Shown here piece by piece: positions 20,770 through 29,556 of a stretch of DNA of 32,827 nt (its first letter is position 1; every line of letters begins with the position of its first letter). The position numbers and the translations under genes are program-made. The notes beneath the pieces are model-generated. The model saw nothing but the letters and a program-made list of their open reading frames with translations, did not search any database and was not told the origin of the DNA. The stretch is from Nostoc sp. UCD121 (GTDB lineage Bacteria > Cyanobacteriota > Cyanobacteriia > Cyanobacteriales > Nostocaceae). The stretch spans positions 1 through 32,827 of the forward strand of contig NZ_JACKZS010000077.1 in assembly GCF_014222285.1 (NCBI RefSeq), written 5' to 3'.

Positions 20770-22152
20770 ATGAATTTTGTTTCTGCCGATGCCATAACAA
20801 TATCAGATGCGGTGCGTGCAGCCAAAGTCAGCGCAGTAGAAGTTACTCAGGCGGCGTTAGCACGAATCGCTGCGCGAGATCATCAACTCAACTGTTTTAC
20901 GGCTGTGACTGCTGAAACAGCTTTAATAGAGGCAGTTCGCATTGACGAAGAAATTGCCCAAGGTAATAATCCTGGTTTGCTTGCTGGTGTGCCTTTTGCG
21001 GTGAAAAATCTCTTTGATATTGCTGGTTTTACAACTCTGGCGGGGTCTAAAATCAATGCAGAAAACCCAGCAGCAAGCCTTGATGCAACCGCAGTAGCGA
21101 AGCTGAAACAAGCGGGTGCTGTGCTGGTTGGCGCTTTGAATATGGATGAGTACGCCTACGGGTTTGTTACGGAGAACTCTCATTATGGTGCTACTCACAA
21201 CCCCCATGATTTACAGCGAGTTGCTGGTGGTTCGTCGGGTGGTTCGGCGGCGGCTGTTGCTGCTGGGTTAGTACCTTTGACGCTGGGTTCTGATACTAAT
21301 GGTTCAATTCGGGTTCCGGCGGCGTTGTGTGGCGTTTTTGGTTTGAAGCCGACTTATGGAAGGTTATCTCGTGCTGGGGTAGCTTTATTTTCTAGCAGTT
21401 TTGACCATATTGGCCCTTTTGCGCGTTCGGTGCAAGATATCGCTACGGTGTTTGATGTGCTTCAGGGAGAAGACGATCGCGATCCAATTTGCACAAAGCG
21501 TCCGCCTGAATTGGTTTTACCACAACTTAAACAAGATATTTCTGATATCAGAATTGCGATCGCTGCTGATTATTTTACCAAAGGTGCAGAACCGGAAGCT
21601 TTAGCAGCAGTGCAAAAGGTAGCTGATGCTTTAAATGTCACAGAATACGTAACAATACCAGAAGCAGAACGCGCCCGTGCAGCAGCTTTTGTGATTACAG
21701 CTAGCGAGGGTGCAAATCTGCATTTGGATAAATTGCGATTACGTCCTCAAGATTTTGATCCAGCGACACGCGATCGCTTTTTGGCTGGGGCGTTAATTCC
21801 TAGTAGCTGGTATCTGCAAGCACAACGCTTTAGAAGCTGGTATCGCGATCGCGTTCGAGAAGTATTTCAAAATGTGGATATAATTATTGCCCCAACTACA
21901 CCAATTTCTGCACCGCTAATCGGTCAAGAAAGCATGATTTTGGATGGGGAGGGAATTCTTGTCCGTCCTCATTTAGGACTATTTACTCAGCCATTATCTT
22001 TTATTGGTTTACCAGTTTTATCAGTACCAATTCAGCGCCCAAATGCCTTACCTTTAGGCGTGCAATTGATAGCAGCACCATATAATGAAGCTTTAATTTT
22101 ACGGATTGCGGCTGCGTTAGAGCTAAAGAGCGTAGTTTCAGCAATAGTATAG
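20770..22152 (+). CDS. AtzE-family amidase (amidase-signature enzyme)
   Basis: The 460-residue enzyme is of normal family length. The Ser-cisSer-Lys triad is visible: Lys in PFAVKNLFDIAG, Ser in GGSSGGSAAAVAAG, and Ser in GSDTNGSIRVPA. A Gly-rich segment GLKPTYGRLSRAGVALFS follows. It hydrolyses C-N bonds of carboxamides; AtzE relatives act on 1-carboxybiuret-type substrates with an AtzG partner. The natural substrate here is unknown. It is the last gene of the AtzG-like/DUF4328/amidase set. Confidence 0.9.
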   Translation: MNFVSADAITISDAVRAAKVSAVEVTQAALARIAARDHQLNCFTAVTAETALIEAVRIDEEIAQGNNPGLLAGVPFAVKNLFDIAGFTTLAGSKINAENPAASLDATAVAKLKQAGAVLVGALNMDEYAYGFVTENSHYGATHNPHDLQRVAGGSSGGSAAAVAAGLVPLTLGSDTNGSIRVPAALCGVFGLKPTYGRLSRAGVALFSSSFDHIGPFARSVQDIATVFDVLQGEDDRDPICTKRPPELVLPQLKQDISDIRIAIAADYFTKGAEPEALAAVQKVADALNVTEYVTIPEAERARAAAFVITASEGANLHLDKLRLRPQDFDPATRDRFLAGALIPSSWYLQAQRFRSWYRDRVREVFQNVDIIIAPTTPISAPLIGQESMILDGEGILVRPHLGLFTQPLSFIGLPVLSVPIQRPNALPLGVQLIAAPYNEALILRIAAALELKSVVSAIV

Positions 22153-22228
22153 TTATAGCAGAATTTGCAATATTTGTTAATAGATATAATCAAGCGATCG
22201 CTCACAAAGTCAGGAGATAAAGATGTAC

Positions 22229-22564
22229 TTAACCAACTGCAAATCCTGTATATTGCCTCACCAAAGGTTCATGAAATGCCAAAACAATATCTTCTTTGGG
22301 AACTCCCAAATTAACTAACTCATTAGCAATGCCAATCTCAGTACCATCATGCTGTATCCAAATTTTGTTGTCCTTAATGTCGAGATGCAACACGCACCCA
22401 TACATCGGCGTGCGATTTTTCCAACCTGTATAAACAACCTGATAATGATCTCGTTCCGTGTCAAAGATTAGTTCTGTTTCCACTTCATCATCCGATGGAC
22501 TTCCTTTGGCGTATTCAGTTAATAATTCTTGGATATATGTGCGATATTGTTCTATCTTTTCCAT
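22229..22564 (-). CDS. xisI: XisI-like protein
   Basis: The 111-residue protein matches XisI, a factor named for excision of the nitrogen-fixation fdxN element in Anabaena. Such pairs are widespread in cyanobacteria and mostly not next to an element. Visible features: EQYRTYIQELLTEYAKGSPS, IWIQHDGTEIGIANEL and PKEDIVLAFHEPLVR. Its ATG overlaps the xisH stop by 13 bases, so the two are made together. The role of this copy is unknown; no fdxN-type element is seen nearby. Confidence 0.85.
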   Translation of the reverse strand: MEKIEQYRTYIQELLTEYAKGSPSDDEVETELIFDTERDHYQVVYTGWKNRTPMYGCVLHLDIKDNKIWIQHDGTEIGIANELVNLGVPKEDIVLAFHEPLVRQYTGFAVG

Positions 22565-22971
22565 TCTAAAATCACCTCATTTGTAGAGTCATAAACTAGC
22601 AAGCTGAGTTGAAAACGCTTAATAACAGTTTCCACAAATGGCAGGTTAAAAAATGTTTTATAAGCACCTTGTGGAACTGCTAAATATAAAACACGTTCAG
22701 GCTGCTGTTCTTCCAAAGCTATACGATAGTTAAGAAATTGACCCAATGCCGTATGAAATTCAGAAATATTCGACGGACTAATAAAGCTCCTAATCTCAAC
22801 CGCGATCTTTTCTTCTCCTTTCTCAGCAGCTATGATTTTTTTAGCTCCTAAGTCGATTTGCATATCAACCCTACCTGCTCGAATTCTTAATGGGTCATCT
22901 GTAATTACCCAACCCTCTTTTTCTAAGCCATTTCTAACCGCATCATGAAAAATATCTTTAGCCGACATCAA
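22552..22971 (-). CDS. xisH: XisH-like protein
   Basis: The 139-residue protein matches XisH (AKDIFHDAVRNGLEKEGWVI, later IAVEIRSFISPSNISEFHTA and GQFLNYRIAL). The family has a restriction-endonuclease-like (PD-(D/E)XK) core; candidate residues are Asp39 (RVDMQIDLG) and Glu60-x-Arg (VEIRSF). It precedes xisI in an overlapping pair. A nuclease-like subunit with a XisI partner is established by family; the target here is not known. Confidence 0.85.
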   Translation of the reverse strand: MMSAKDIFHDAVRNGLEKEGWVITDDPLRIRAGRVDMQIDLGAKKIIAAEKGEEKIAVEIRSFISPSNISEFHTALGQFLNYRIALEEQQPERVLYLAVPQGAYKTFFNLPFVETVIKRFQLSLLVYDSTNEVILEWKR

Positions 22972-23124
22972 CTTAAAATTTAGTCTTTTTTATCGATCAT
23001 TATAGCAATATTATCTCTACCATGACTTTGGTTTGACAGCACAAACCTATTGTGCGATCGCACGAGTATCTGTTTACCAAAATCAAAACTCAGTTATTGA
23101 TTGTAAATATTTGCGTAAATAATA

Positions 23125-23634
23125 CTATATTTCCTCAAAAGCAGCCGGATAAACAACCTTACCTTTATACTTTTTTTTATAGCTTTGCAGTGTTTTAACC
23201 ATGAAAACATCCTCTGGTACTAGAAAAGGAGACTCGATTTCATAAATAACAGAAGGCTGAAAGCCAAAACGATTATAGAAATGAGGATGACCAAGTACAA
23301 TAACTACGGCTTCTTTCTGTGCATCTGCTTTTTCTAATCCTGCTTGTACCAGTGCGCTACCAATACCTTGTTGTTGAAACTGTGGATGAACCGCTAAAGG
23401 TGCTAGACCGATTACCTGTAGTGTTTCCTCACTCATTAGGTTAATGTAGCTGAATAAAATATGACCGACTACAACATTTTCAACCTCTGCAACCAGAGAA
23501 AGTTCTGGAATGTAGCGGTCGGAACGGCGAATTTTCTCTACAAGTTTAGCCTCATTTTTCTGCCCAAAAGCTAATGTATTCACTTCAGCTATTACTGTAT
23601 AATCTGCCAGAGTTTCACAACGAATATTGATCAT
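23125..23634 (-). CDS. GNAT acetyltransferase, YhbS-like
   Basis: The 169-residue protein has the GNAT core: acetyl-CoA loop PQFQQQGIGSALVQAGL and the YhbS-type segment VLGHPHFYNRFGFQPS. Substrate unknown. Its ATG overlaps the upstream gene's stop by four bases (ATGA), so the two GNAT genes are one operon. It has no membrane segment. Confidence 0.85.
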   Translation of the reverse strand: MINIRCETLADYTVIAEVNTLAFGQKNEAKLVEKIRRSDRYIPELSLVAEVENVVVGHILFSYINLMSEETLQVIGLAPLAVHPQFQQQGIGSALVQAGLEKADAQKEAVVIVLGHPHFYNRFGFQPSVIYEIESPFLVPEDVFMVKTLQSYKKKYKGKVVYPAAFEEI

Positions 23635-24140
23635 TTTAAAACCAATTCCATAAAAACCCAGTTTGCTCGATATTCTAAAGGAATCTCTGTTTTTTCTAAA
23701 TACGGCTCGATATCCCGAAAGCCAAATACACGATAAAGTGCTTGGGCTTGCTTTGCAAAGGGGGCGCTGTCTAAACGAATCTTTGAGTAACCAATATTAG
23801 AAGCTTCATTGATGATAGTTTCTAATAATGTTCTACCTATTCCTTTTCTGCGAAATTCTGGTCGAACATACATTCTTTTAATTTCACCAATATTTTCACC
23901 AATCTTTCGCAAGCAAGCGCAGCCGACTATTTGTGTTTCGTATTGTGCCAAAAATAAGCGTCCTGAAGGGGGTATAAATTCATGAAGTTGAGTCATATAT
24001 TGCTCAAAGAATGTATTAGCATCTAAATTGATGCCGAACTGATGGCTGAATATTAACTTAGTCTCATTAAAATATTCCCAAAACAGTTTCTGTGTCTGAG
24101 ATTTATGTTCGTCAGCCTCTACTTGTATAATTTTAAGCAA
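23631..24140 (-). CDS. GNAT acetyltransferase
   Basis: The 169-residue protein has the acetyl-CoA loop VRPEFRRKGIGRTLLETII and the usual C-terminal strand-helix (ALYRVFGFRDIEPYLEK). The N-terminal 60 residues are variable, as in many GNAT enzymes. Substrate unknown. It is the first of two overlapping GNAT genes and diverges from nrdJ. It is an independent type from its neighbour, not a tandem copy. Confidence 0.85.
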   Translation of the reverse strand: MLKIIQVEADEHKSQTQKLFWEYFNETKLIFSHQFGINLDANTFFEQYMTQLHEFIPPSGRLFLAQYETQIVGCACLRKIGENIGEIKRMYVRPEFRRKGIGRTLLETIINEASNIGYSKIRLDSAPFAKQAQALYRVFGFRDIEPYLEKTEIPLEYRANWVFMELVLK

Positions 24141-24397
24141 AGTTTATACCTCCGCTAAGTAATTGCACAAAAATCGGTATAAAGAGAATTTACTTATAAG
24201 TTAATCTGTGCCAATTAAAACTCAATATCAACATCCTACCCAAGGGTGAAGGACATTATACATCATAAATTTCTGTTGTAATTAGTGCCGAGTAGAGCTA
24301 GCGTAAAGTGGACAATTTGACAATCTTTAATACTCAAACTACTTGGCGTATAGTCATAATCTGTCCGCACGCAACAAGAACGCAAGACACTTAATAT
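24141..24397. other. Divergent intergenic region before nrdJ
   Basis: No gene is seen. I looked for a B12 riboswitch (B12 box) and NrdR boxes because the next gene uses adenosylcobalamin, and saw neither. It presumably holds divergent promoters. Confidence 0.4.
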
Positions 24398-25624
24398 ATG
24401 GTTCGAGAGCTAGAAAGAAAACGCCAGAGTGCAAAGTTTCCCGAAACAGCACCGGCTGCAAATCCCGTATTTTTTAGAACCTATAGCCGCCGCACAAAGG
24501 CGGGATTAAGGGAAACATGGGATGAGGTATGCGATCGCACTCTCCTCGGCTTAGTCGAGTTAGGAAAGCTCACTCAAGAAGAAGCTGCCACACTCGATAA
24601 GATGCAACGCAACTTGAAAGCTATGCCCAGTGGACGCTGGCTATGGGTTGGTGGCACAGACTGGATAACCAAACCAAAGAACTTTTCCGGGGCTTATAAT
24701 TGCACCTCTACCAATCTCGAAGATTGGAGTGCCTTCGGATTAATGATGGATCTGGCAATGATGGGCTGTGGGACTGGAGCCGTCCTAGAACCACAATTTA
24801 TTAACCAGTTACCTCCTATCCGTAATCAACTGAATGTCACTGTCCAAGGTGAAATTGGCAGCACTCCTGTGCAACAGCGACGTGAATATACTGAAACTCA
24901 TATAGAAGGCAATAACGTCATTATTCACGTAGGAGATAGCCGTGAAGGTTGGGTTGAATCATATCAAGCCCTATTAGAACTCTCCACTAATAAACAGTTT
25001 TCAGCAGCAGTTGAAGTATTAGTTGATATCAGCGATGTCCGAAAAGCTGGAGAAACTCTCAACGGCTTTGGAGGAGTTGCTAATGCTGTGAAATTGCCCG
25101 GACTCTATCAGCGTTGTGCTTCTATCCTGAGTAAAGCTGTAGGACGGCAATTAAATTCAGTTGAATGCTGTCTGTTAATCGATCAAGCTGCCGTAACGAT
25201 TGTTGCAGGCAATATCCGAAGAAGTGCGGGGATGCGTCAGTTTGATTCTGGCGATGGTCTAGCAGCCACCGCCAAAGATAACTTATGGCAGCAAGATGAA
25301 AATGGCAACTGGCGAATTGATCCAGAGCGTGATGCACTCAGGATGGCAAATCATACCAGAGTTTTTCACCGCAAACCAACCTTAGAAGAATGTCTTGATG
25401 CTGTCCGCAAACAGTATTATAGCGGCGAGGGAGCGATTCAATGGGCTGGTGAAGCCGTAGCGCGATCGAACATTGATTTGCTGCCAACACAAGCTCTAAA
25501 AGTTGAATTTTTACAAGCTTACGAACAAGGAACAGCAAAACAGTGGTTAGAAGAACGTTATTCAAATATTGATGCTAATGAGTTAGAACATCGTTTAGCT
25601 CGCTATGGGCTAAATCCGTGTGGT
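24398..25624 (+). CDS. nrdJ: Class II (B12) ribonucleoside-triphosphate reductase, exon 1
   Basis: It reduces ribonucleotides using adenosylcobalamin. Exon 1 encodes residues 1-409. Cys102 (AYNCTSTNLE) matches the first redox Cys of the Lactobacillus enzyme. The exon ends in NPCG, with Cys408 as the expected thiyl-radical residue. Unspliced, the frame would add one Lys and stop at 25628-25630. The 5' exon ends in T, as group I introns require. The ATG lacks a good ribosome site. A single gene for this enzyme is the usual cyanobacterial arrangement. Confidence 0.9.
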
Positions 25625-25961
25625 AAGTGATTTTGCCTCACGTTAAAAACCTCGCAAAAACGGGGAAAGCTGAGATGCTAATCCCGTGGTAATCAAAGGA
25701 ATTAAAAAGCCTTTGACACCGTACAGCGTAGAGAGTGAAACTAGATTTCCCTAAAAATTGGTGTCTAGAATATAATCTCTCCAAGAGTGCGGGGGTGGAT
25801 GTGAAAAACACTTGTGTTGAGCGGCTTGCCCTGAGCGTAGCCGAAGGGAGCCGAAACACTTTTATTATCTGAAGTCACATCTACAAAAGGTACGCGGAGC
25901 TACTGCAAATAATCAAGCAGTAGAACTAGGGGATAAAAAGCCTCTAGGGTAACAAAGAAAG
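25625..25961 (+). ncRNA. Group I self-splicing intron in nrdJ
   Basis: The 337-nt intron lies between codons 409 and 410 and joins ...NPCG to EIIGSNFHC. P1 is visible: exon GTGTGGT with internal guide GCCTCAC (25635-25641), including the required T-G wobble at the splice site and one mismatch. The intron ends in G (25961). P7 is GAGAG (25731-25735) with CTCTC (25777-25781), enclosing P8 (CTAGA 25741-25745 with TCTAG 25764-25768). No homing endonuclease is encoded. A dispersed repeat (25825-25848) sits in a peripheral stem. Group I introns in cyanobacterial RNR genes are known from the literature. Confidence 0.85.
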
Positions 25962-27032
25962 GAAATCATCGGCAGTAATTTTCACTGCAATTTGTCTGAG
26001 GTTCACCTGAATCAAATCGACCCACGTAACTACAAAGAACAAGAAGAGGCTTTCACTGCTGGAGCATTATCTGTAGCAGCACTTTTAAATCACAGATTCT
26101 TAGAACCACGTTATCAATACAGCCGTGAATTAGACCCGATTGTGGGAGTTTCTTTTACAGGTTTATTTGATTTCTTTGTCCATGCTTTTGGTGTTGATTG
26201 GCTGCGCTGGTGGGAAGCCGGAAGACCTGCAACTCCACAAGGATTAGCTTTCAAGCGTGAGGAAGAAAAATATCTAAGTTCATGGAAAGATATTGTACAT
26301 CGGGTAGTTTGGGATTATTGCGATCGCCACAATCTCAAACGTCCAAATCGCTGTACCACCGTCCAACCCAGTGGTACTAAGGCTTTGTTAACTAATGCTA
26401 GCTCAGGCTGGCATCCCCCCAAAGCCCAAAGATTTATTCGCCGCATCACCTTCGGCAAAAATGATCCAGTAGCCTTAGCTTGTATTGACTACGGTTACAA
26501 TGTCATTCCCTCGCAATCAGATAAAGATGAACAGGGTAATTTGCTCAACGATCCTTTTGATTCACGGGTGAGTGAATGGTTAGTAGAAATTCCGGTTTCT
26601 GTATCTTGGGCAGATTTACCAGGTGCTGATGAAATTGATGTTTCTAAGTTTTCAGTCTTAGCCCAATTTGATTTTGTCCTCCAGGTTCAACGCTGGTATG
26701 TGACTCACAACACATCAGCTACTTTGGAACTGCGTTCTGATGAAATCGAACCTTTAGGGCAGAAAATCTATGAAACTATTCAGAGCGATCGCGGGTATAT
26801 TTCGGCAGCCCTTTTAGCTCGTTTTGATGACCTGCAATCATTCCCACGTTTACCATTTGAACCAATAGATAAACCAACCTACGAGCGCTTGAATCAAGAG
26901 GTGAAATTACGACGAAAAACAGATGATTTCTGTGCAGTTTTAAGCCGCTACGATTTAGGTGAAATGTCAGAGGCTGGACCTAGCGGTTGTGACTCTGATA
27001 AGTGTATGTTTCCCGATCAGCAACCAAGCTAA
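25962..27032 (+). CDS. nrdJ: Class II ribonucleoside-triphosphate reductase, exon 2
   Basis: Exon 2 encodes residues 410-765. It starts GAA-ATC-ATC (EIIGSNFHC), giving Cys418 as the second redox Cys. It carries PSGTKALLTNASSGWHPPKA (a substrate-site segment) and ends with a C-x4-C tail (Cys752, Cys757), the shuttle pair that re-reduces the active site. Spliced length (765) fits the family. Translated alone it could only start at non-ATG codons such as TTG 25992, so splicing is needed for an active enzyme. A hairpin terminator follows at 27084. Confidence 0.9.
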   Translation, partial: EIIGSNFHCNLSEVHLNQIDPRNYKEQEEAFTAGALSVAALLNHRFLEPRYQYSRELDPIVGVSFTGLFDFFVHAFGVDWLRWWEAGRPATPQGLAFKREEEKYLSSWKDIVHRVVWDYCDRHNLKRPNRCTTVQPSGTKALLTNASSGWHPPKAQRFIRRITFGKNDPVALACIDYGYNVIPSQSDKDEQGNLLNDPFDSRVSEWLVEIPVSVSWADLPGADEIDVSKFSVLAQFDFVLQVQRWYVTHNTSATLELRSDEIEPLGQKIYETIQSDRGYISAALLARFDDLQSFPRLPFEPIDKPTYERLNQEVKLRRKTDDFCAVLSRYDLGEMSEAGPSGCDSDKCMFPDQQPS

Positions 27033-27083
27033 TAAGGTGAAATAAGATCAACTTAGGGTAGGAAATATTTATCTATTACAATA

Positions 27084-27122
27084 AAAAGCAGTGGTTTAAT
27101 ATGAAATTAAACCACTGCTTTT
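27084..27122 (+). terminator. Terminator after nrdJ
   Basis: AAAAGCAGTGGTTTAAT (27084-27100) and ATTAAACCACTGCTTTT (27106-27122) are perfect 17-bp arms around five bases, with A- and T-runs at the outside. It can serve as a terminator on either strand. Confidence 0.8.
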
Positions 27123-27193
27123 TATATGAACTTAAATTATCTCTTCTAACTCAATACGCTTCAAAGCGTTACTTGTACAAAATCGTGGGTTTT

Positions 27194-27316
27194 GAGACGC
27201 GATAAATTGCCGTCTCTACAAGTGTTTTGGTCTTATCTGAACTGTATTACCTTTTAACTTCTTTCTTTCTTTCTTTCTTTCTTTCTTCGTGTCCTTTGCG
27301 TCCTTTGCGGTTCGTT
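27194..27316. repeat. Repeat cluster before the dehydrogenase gene
   Basis: It holds three repeats: a GAGACGCGATAAA-TTGCC-GTCTC unit (27194-27219, also near 28477), a (CTTT)n microsatellite of about six units (27261-27286), and the inverted copy of the 24-bp repeat (27293-27316; other copy at 19816). No gene lies between 27033 and 27424. Confidence 0.75.
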
Positions 27317-27424
27317 TTCCTTCCTTCTTACACTTAGGTTTAGCGCATCTTCATACAGAATTAGTAACAGTAATTATTTTGCTATAGAAAAGCAACACAA
27401 AATTTTGACAAAAGGAGTTCGTCA

Positions 27425-28438
27425 ATGAAAGCTTACGAAATTCAAAGCAACGCCGGGATTGATGCGATCGCATTAGTCGATCGCCCTGAACCAAAACCAA
27501 CTGCGGGACAAGTTCTGATTCAAGTCAAAGCAACATCCCTAAATTACCGCGATTTGCTCGTCGCTGAGGGTGCTTACGGCGCTGGACAGAAGTATCCATT
27601 AATTCCCCTATCTGATGGTGCAGGGGAAGTTGTAGCGGTGGGAGAAGGCGTGACACGGGTGAAAATAGGCGATCGCGTTGCTGGTATTTTCTTTCAAGAT
27701 TGGATTTATGCCTCTTTAACCAAAGAGAAAATGAAATCCGATCTCGGAGGCGGTATTGATGGAATGCTGGCGGAATATGTTGTATTACACCAAGATGGGT
27801 TGGTGATATTACCAGACTATCTATCCTATATTGAAGGGGCAACTTTACCCTGTGCAGCAGTCACAGCTTGGCATGGACTGGTGACTAAAGGCAATATTGG
27901 TGCAGGTGATAGTGTTTTATTACTCGGTACTGGAGGAGTTTCAATTTTTGCTCTCCATTTTGCCAAAATACATGGTGCTAGAGTGATTATTACTTCTAGC
28001 AGTGATGAAAAATTAGCACGAGCAAAACAGCCTGGTGCTGACGAGACAATCAATTACAAAACAACACCAGATTGGGAAAAGCAAGTTTACCAATTAACGA
28101 ATCGCACTGGTGTAGATCATGTAGTTGAAGTAGGTGGTGCAGGTACTCTGCCAAAATCATTACAAGCAGTCCGCATTGGGGGACGGATTAGTTTGATTGG
28201 CGTATTGTCTGGTAGAGGAAGTGAAATTGACCCCATGCCAATACTTTTTAAAAGTTTAACAGTTCAAGGCATTTATGTCGGCAGTCGGGAAATGTTTGAG
28301 GCGATGAATCAGGCGATGCAACAGCATCAAATCAAACCAATTATCGATCGAGTTTTTGGTTTTGCTGAGGCACGAGAAGCTTATCATTATCTCAAAAGTG
28401 CGGCTCACTTTGGTAAAGTCGTAATTGGTAATTCATAA
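27425..28438 (+). CDS. Medium-chain dehydrogenase/quinone-oxidoreductase-like
   Basis: The 337-residue NAD(P)-dependent oxidoreductase has the N-terminal GroES-like domain (ATSLNYRDLLVAEGAYG). In place of a zinc-ligand Cys it has Asn-Tyr-Arg-Asp, as in zinc-free quinone oxidoreductases. GDRVAGIFF and the nucleotide loop LLLGTGGVSIFALHFAK (about 165-181) follow. The ATG has AAAGGAG upstream, a good ribosome site. Substrate unknown. It stands alone between repeat-rich gaps. Confidence 0.85.
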   Translation: MKAYEIQSNAGIDAIALVDRPEPKPTAGQVLIQVKATSLNYRDLLVAEGAYGAGQKYPLIPLSDGAGEVVAVGEGVTRVKIGDRVAGIFFQDWIYASLTKEKMKSDLGGGIDGMLAEYVVLHQDGLVILPDYLSYIEGATLPCAAVTAWHGLVTKGNIGAGDSVLLLGTGGVSIFALHFAKIHGARVIITSSSDEKLARAKQPGADETINYKTTPDWEKQVYQLTNRTGVDHVVEVGGAGTLPKSLQAVRIGGRISLIGVLSGRGSEIDPMPILFKSLTVQGIYVGSREMFEAMNQAMQQHQIKPIIDRVFGFAEAREAYHYLKSAAHFGKVVIGNS

Positions 28439-28476
28439 TTTTAAAGAGTTTAATTAATACTATTCGGTTAAGGCAA

Positions 28477-28565
28477 GAGACGCGATAAATCGCCGTCTCT
28501 ACAAAGAATTCATTATTGTAGAAACGGCGATTTATCGCGTCTTTGTGATAATTTATCGCGTCTTT
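28477..28565. repeat. Inverted repeat cluster after the dehydrogenase gene
   Basis: GAGACGCGATAAATCGCC at 28477 onward (with GTCTCTAC) faces an inverted near-copy at 28518-28543. A further partial copy (ATTTATCGCGTCTTT) lies at 28551-28565. The inverted pair could form a large hairpin ending the dehydrogenase transcript. The unit also occurs at 27194. Confidence 0.75.
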
Positions 28566-28662
28566 ACCAATCAAAAAACATTAACCGAACCGTATTGAGA
28601 GTTTAATTCTATGTTTCAAGTGGGAATTTAAACCCCACTTGAAACATAATTGTTAATTAGGT

Positions 28663-29334
28663 TTAAACAGCAGCGAGAGTAGGCGCAGCAAATTTAGCAT
28701 ATCGCTCTATGTAGAATTCCTTAGAATGAGCGATCGCTTTCACAGATTCACGCTCTTTCAAAGCATGTTTCCACTGACGTACACGGGTAAACTCTTCTGG
28801 TATCCCAAAACCACGATATTGCTTCAATGCAGCCCAGCGCTCAAACCAAGGGAAATAGGTGAAATCCACCAAACTAATAGATTCGCCAAACCAGTAAGGG
28901 CCTTCCCCAGAAAGCTTTGCCAAACCTTCGTTTTCAATGAATTCCAGGTGTTTGGATAGTTCCTGTTTAGCTTCTTCTTGTTTTTGGGGATCTGAACTCC
29001 GCAGTAGGGTAGAAAAAGCCGGGACGATTCTGGTGTTAGCAAAATCGATCCAAATGCGAGCCTGCGCTCTAGCAGCAGGATTGCTGGGTAACAGTGGTGG
29101 ATTGGGAAATACCTCATCGAGATACTCGTTAATGACTGCTGATTCCCAAACTCGGTTATCGCCATGAGCGATCGCAGGTACTTTACCATAAGGTGAAACT
29201 TTGGTAAAACCTTCAGGCTTATTCTGCAAATCAATTTCAATCAAATCGAAGTCAATGCCCTTCTCTTGGAGTACCAATCGAGTACGGTGAGCATAAGGAC
29301 AAACAACTGCACTGTATACTTTAATTTCAGCCAT
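28663..29334 (-). CDS. Glutathione S-transferase family protein
   Basis: The start is ATG 29334, MAEIKVYSAVVCPYAHRTRL, because the upstream in-frame extension is unlike the family. The 223-residue protein has a thioredoxin-fold N-terminal domain with Cys-Pro-Tyr-Ala (residues ~12-15), the cis-Pro segment KVPAIAHGD and a glutathione-binding VWESAVINEYLDE. The helical C-terminal domain contains GPYWFGESISLVDFTYFPWF. The CPYA active site suggests an omega/lambda-like thiol transferase or reductase rather than a conjugating enzyme. Substrate unknown. Confidence 0.85.
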   Translation of the reverse strand: MAEIKVYSAVVCPYAHRTRLVLQEKGIDFDLIEIDLQNKPEGFTKVSPYGKVPAIAHGDNRVWESAVINEYLDEVFPNPPLLPSNPAARAQARIWIDFANTRIVPAFSTLLRSSDPQKQEEAKQELSKHLEFIENEGLAKLSGEGPYWFGESISLVDFTYFPWFERWAALKQYRGFGIPEEFTRVRQWKHALKERESVKAIAHSKEFYIERYAKFAAPTLAAV

Positions 29335-29472
29335 GTTTAAGTACCTTGGTAAATAGGACTTGTTAATCGGCATTGGGAATTGAATTTTCATCCAAAATCC
29401 CAAATCTTAAATTGTTAGTGCCAAATGTAGCGTGAAAAATTATCGACACTAACCAAACTTTTAATATGAGAA

Positions 29473-29530
29473 GTTCGTAGTAAGGACTTTAGTCCTTAAT
29501 TTTCTAAGCACTGAAGTGCTTACTACGAAC
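29473..29530. repeat. Dispersed inverted repeat
   Basis: GTTCGTAGTAAG (29473-29484) and CTTACTACGAAC (29519-29530) are perfect 12-bp arms. Between them are two smaller palindromes (AAGGACT-AGTCCTT and AGCACT-AGTGCT). This is a small dispersed repeat typical of such genomes and a possible terminator between two genes. Confidence 0.8.
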
Positions 29531-29556
29531 CAAGCTTTTATTACCTTGACAGACTT

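Noticed and set aside
24141..24397. Possible cobalamin riboswitch before nrdJ
   Set aside because: No B12 box or supporting stems were visible.
25625..25961. Group II intron or intein in nrdJ
   Set aside because: No domain V-like hairpin or GTGYG start, and the insert has stops in frame; P1, P7 and terminal G point to group I.
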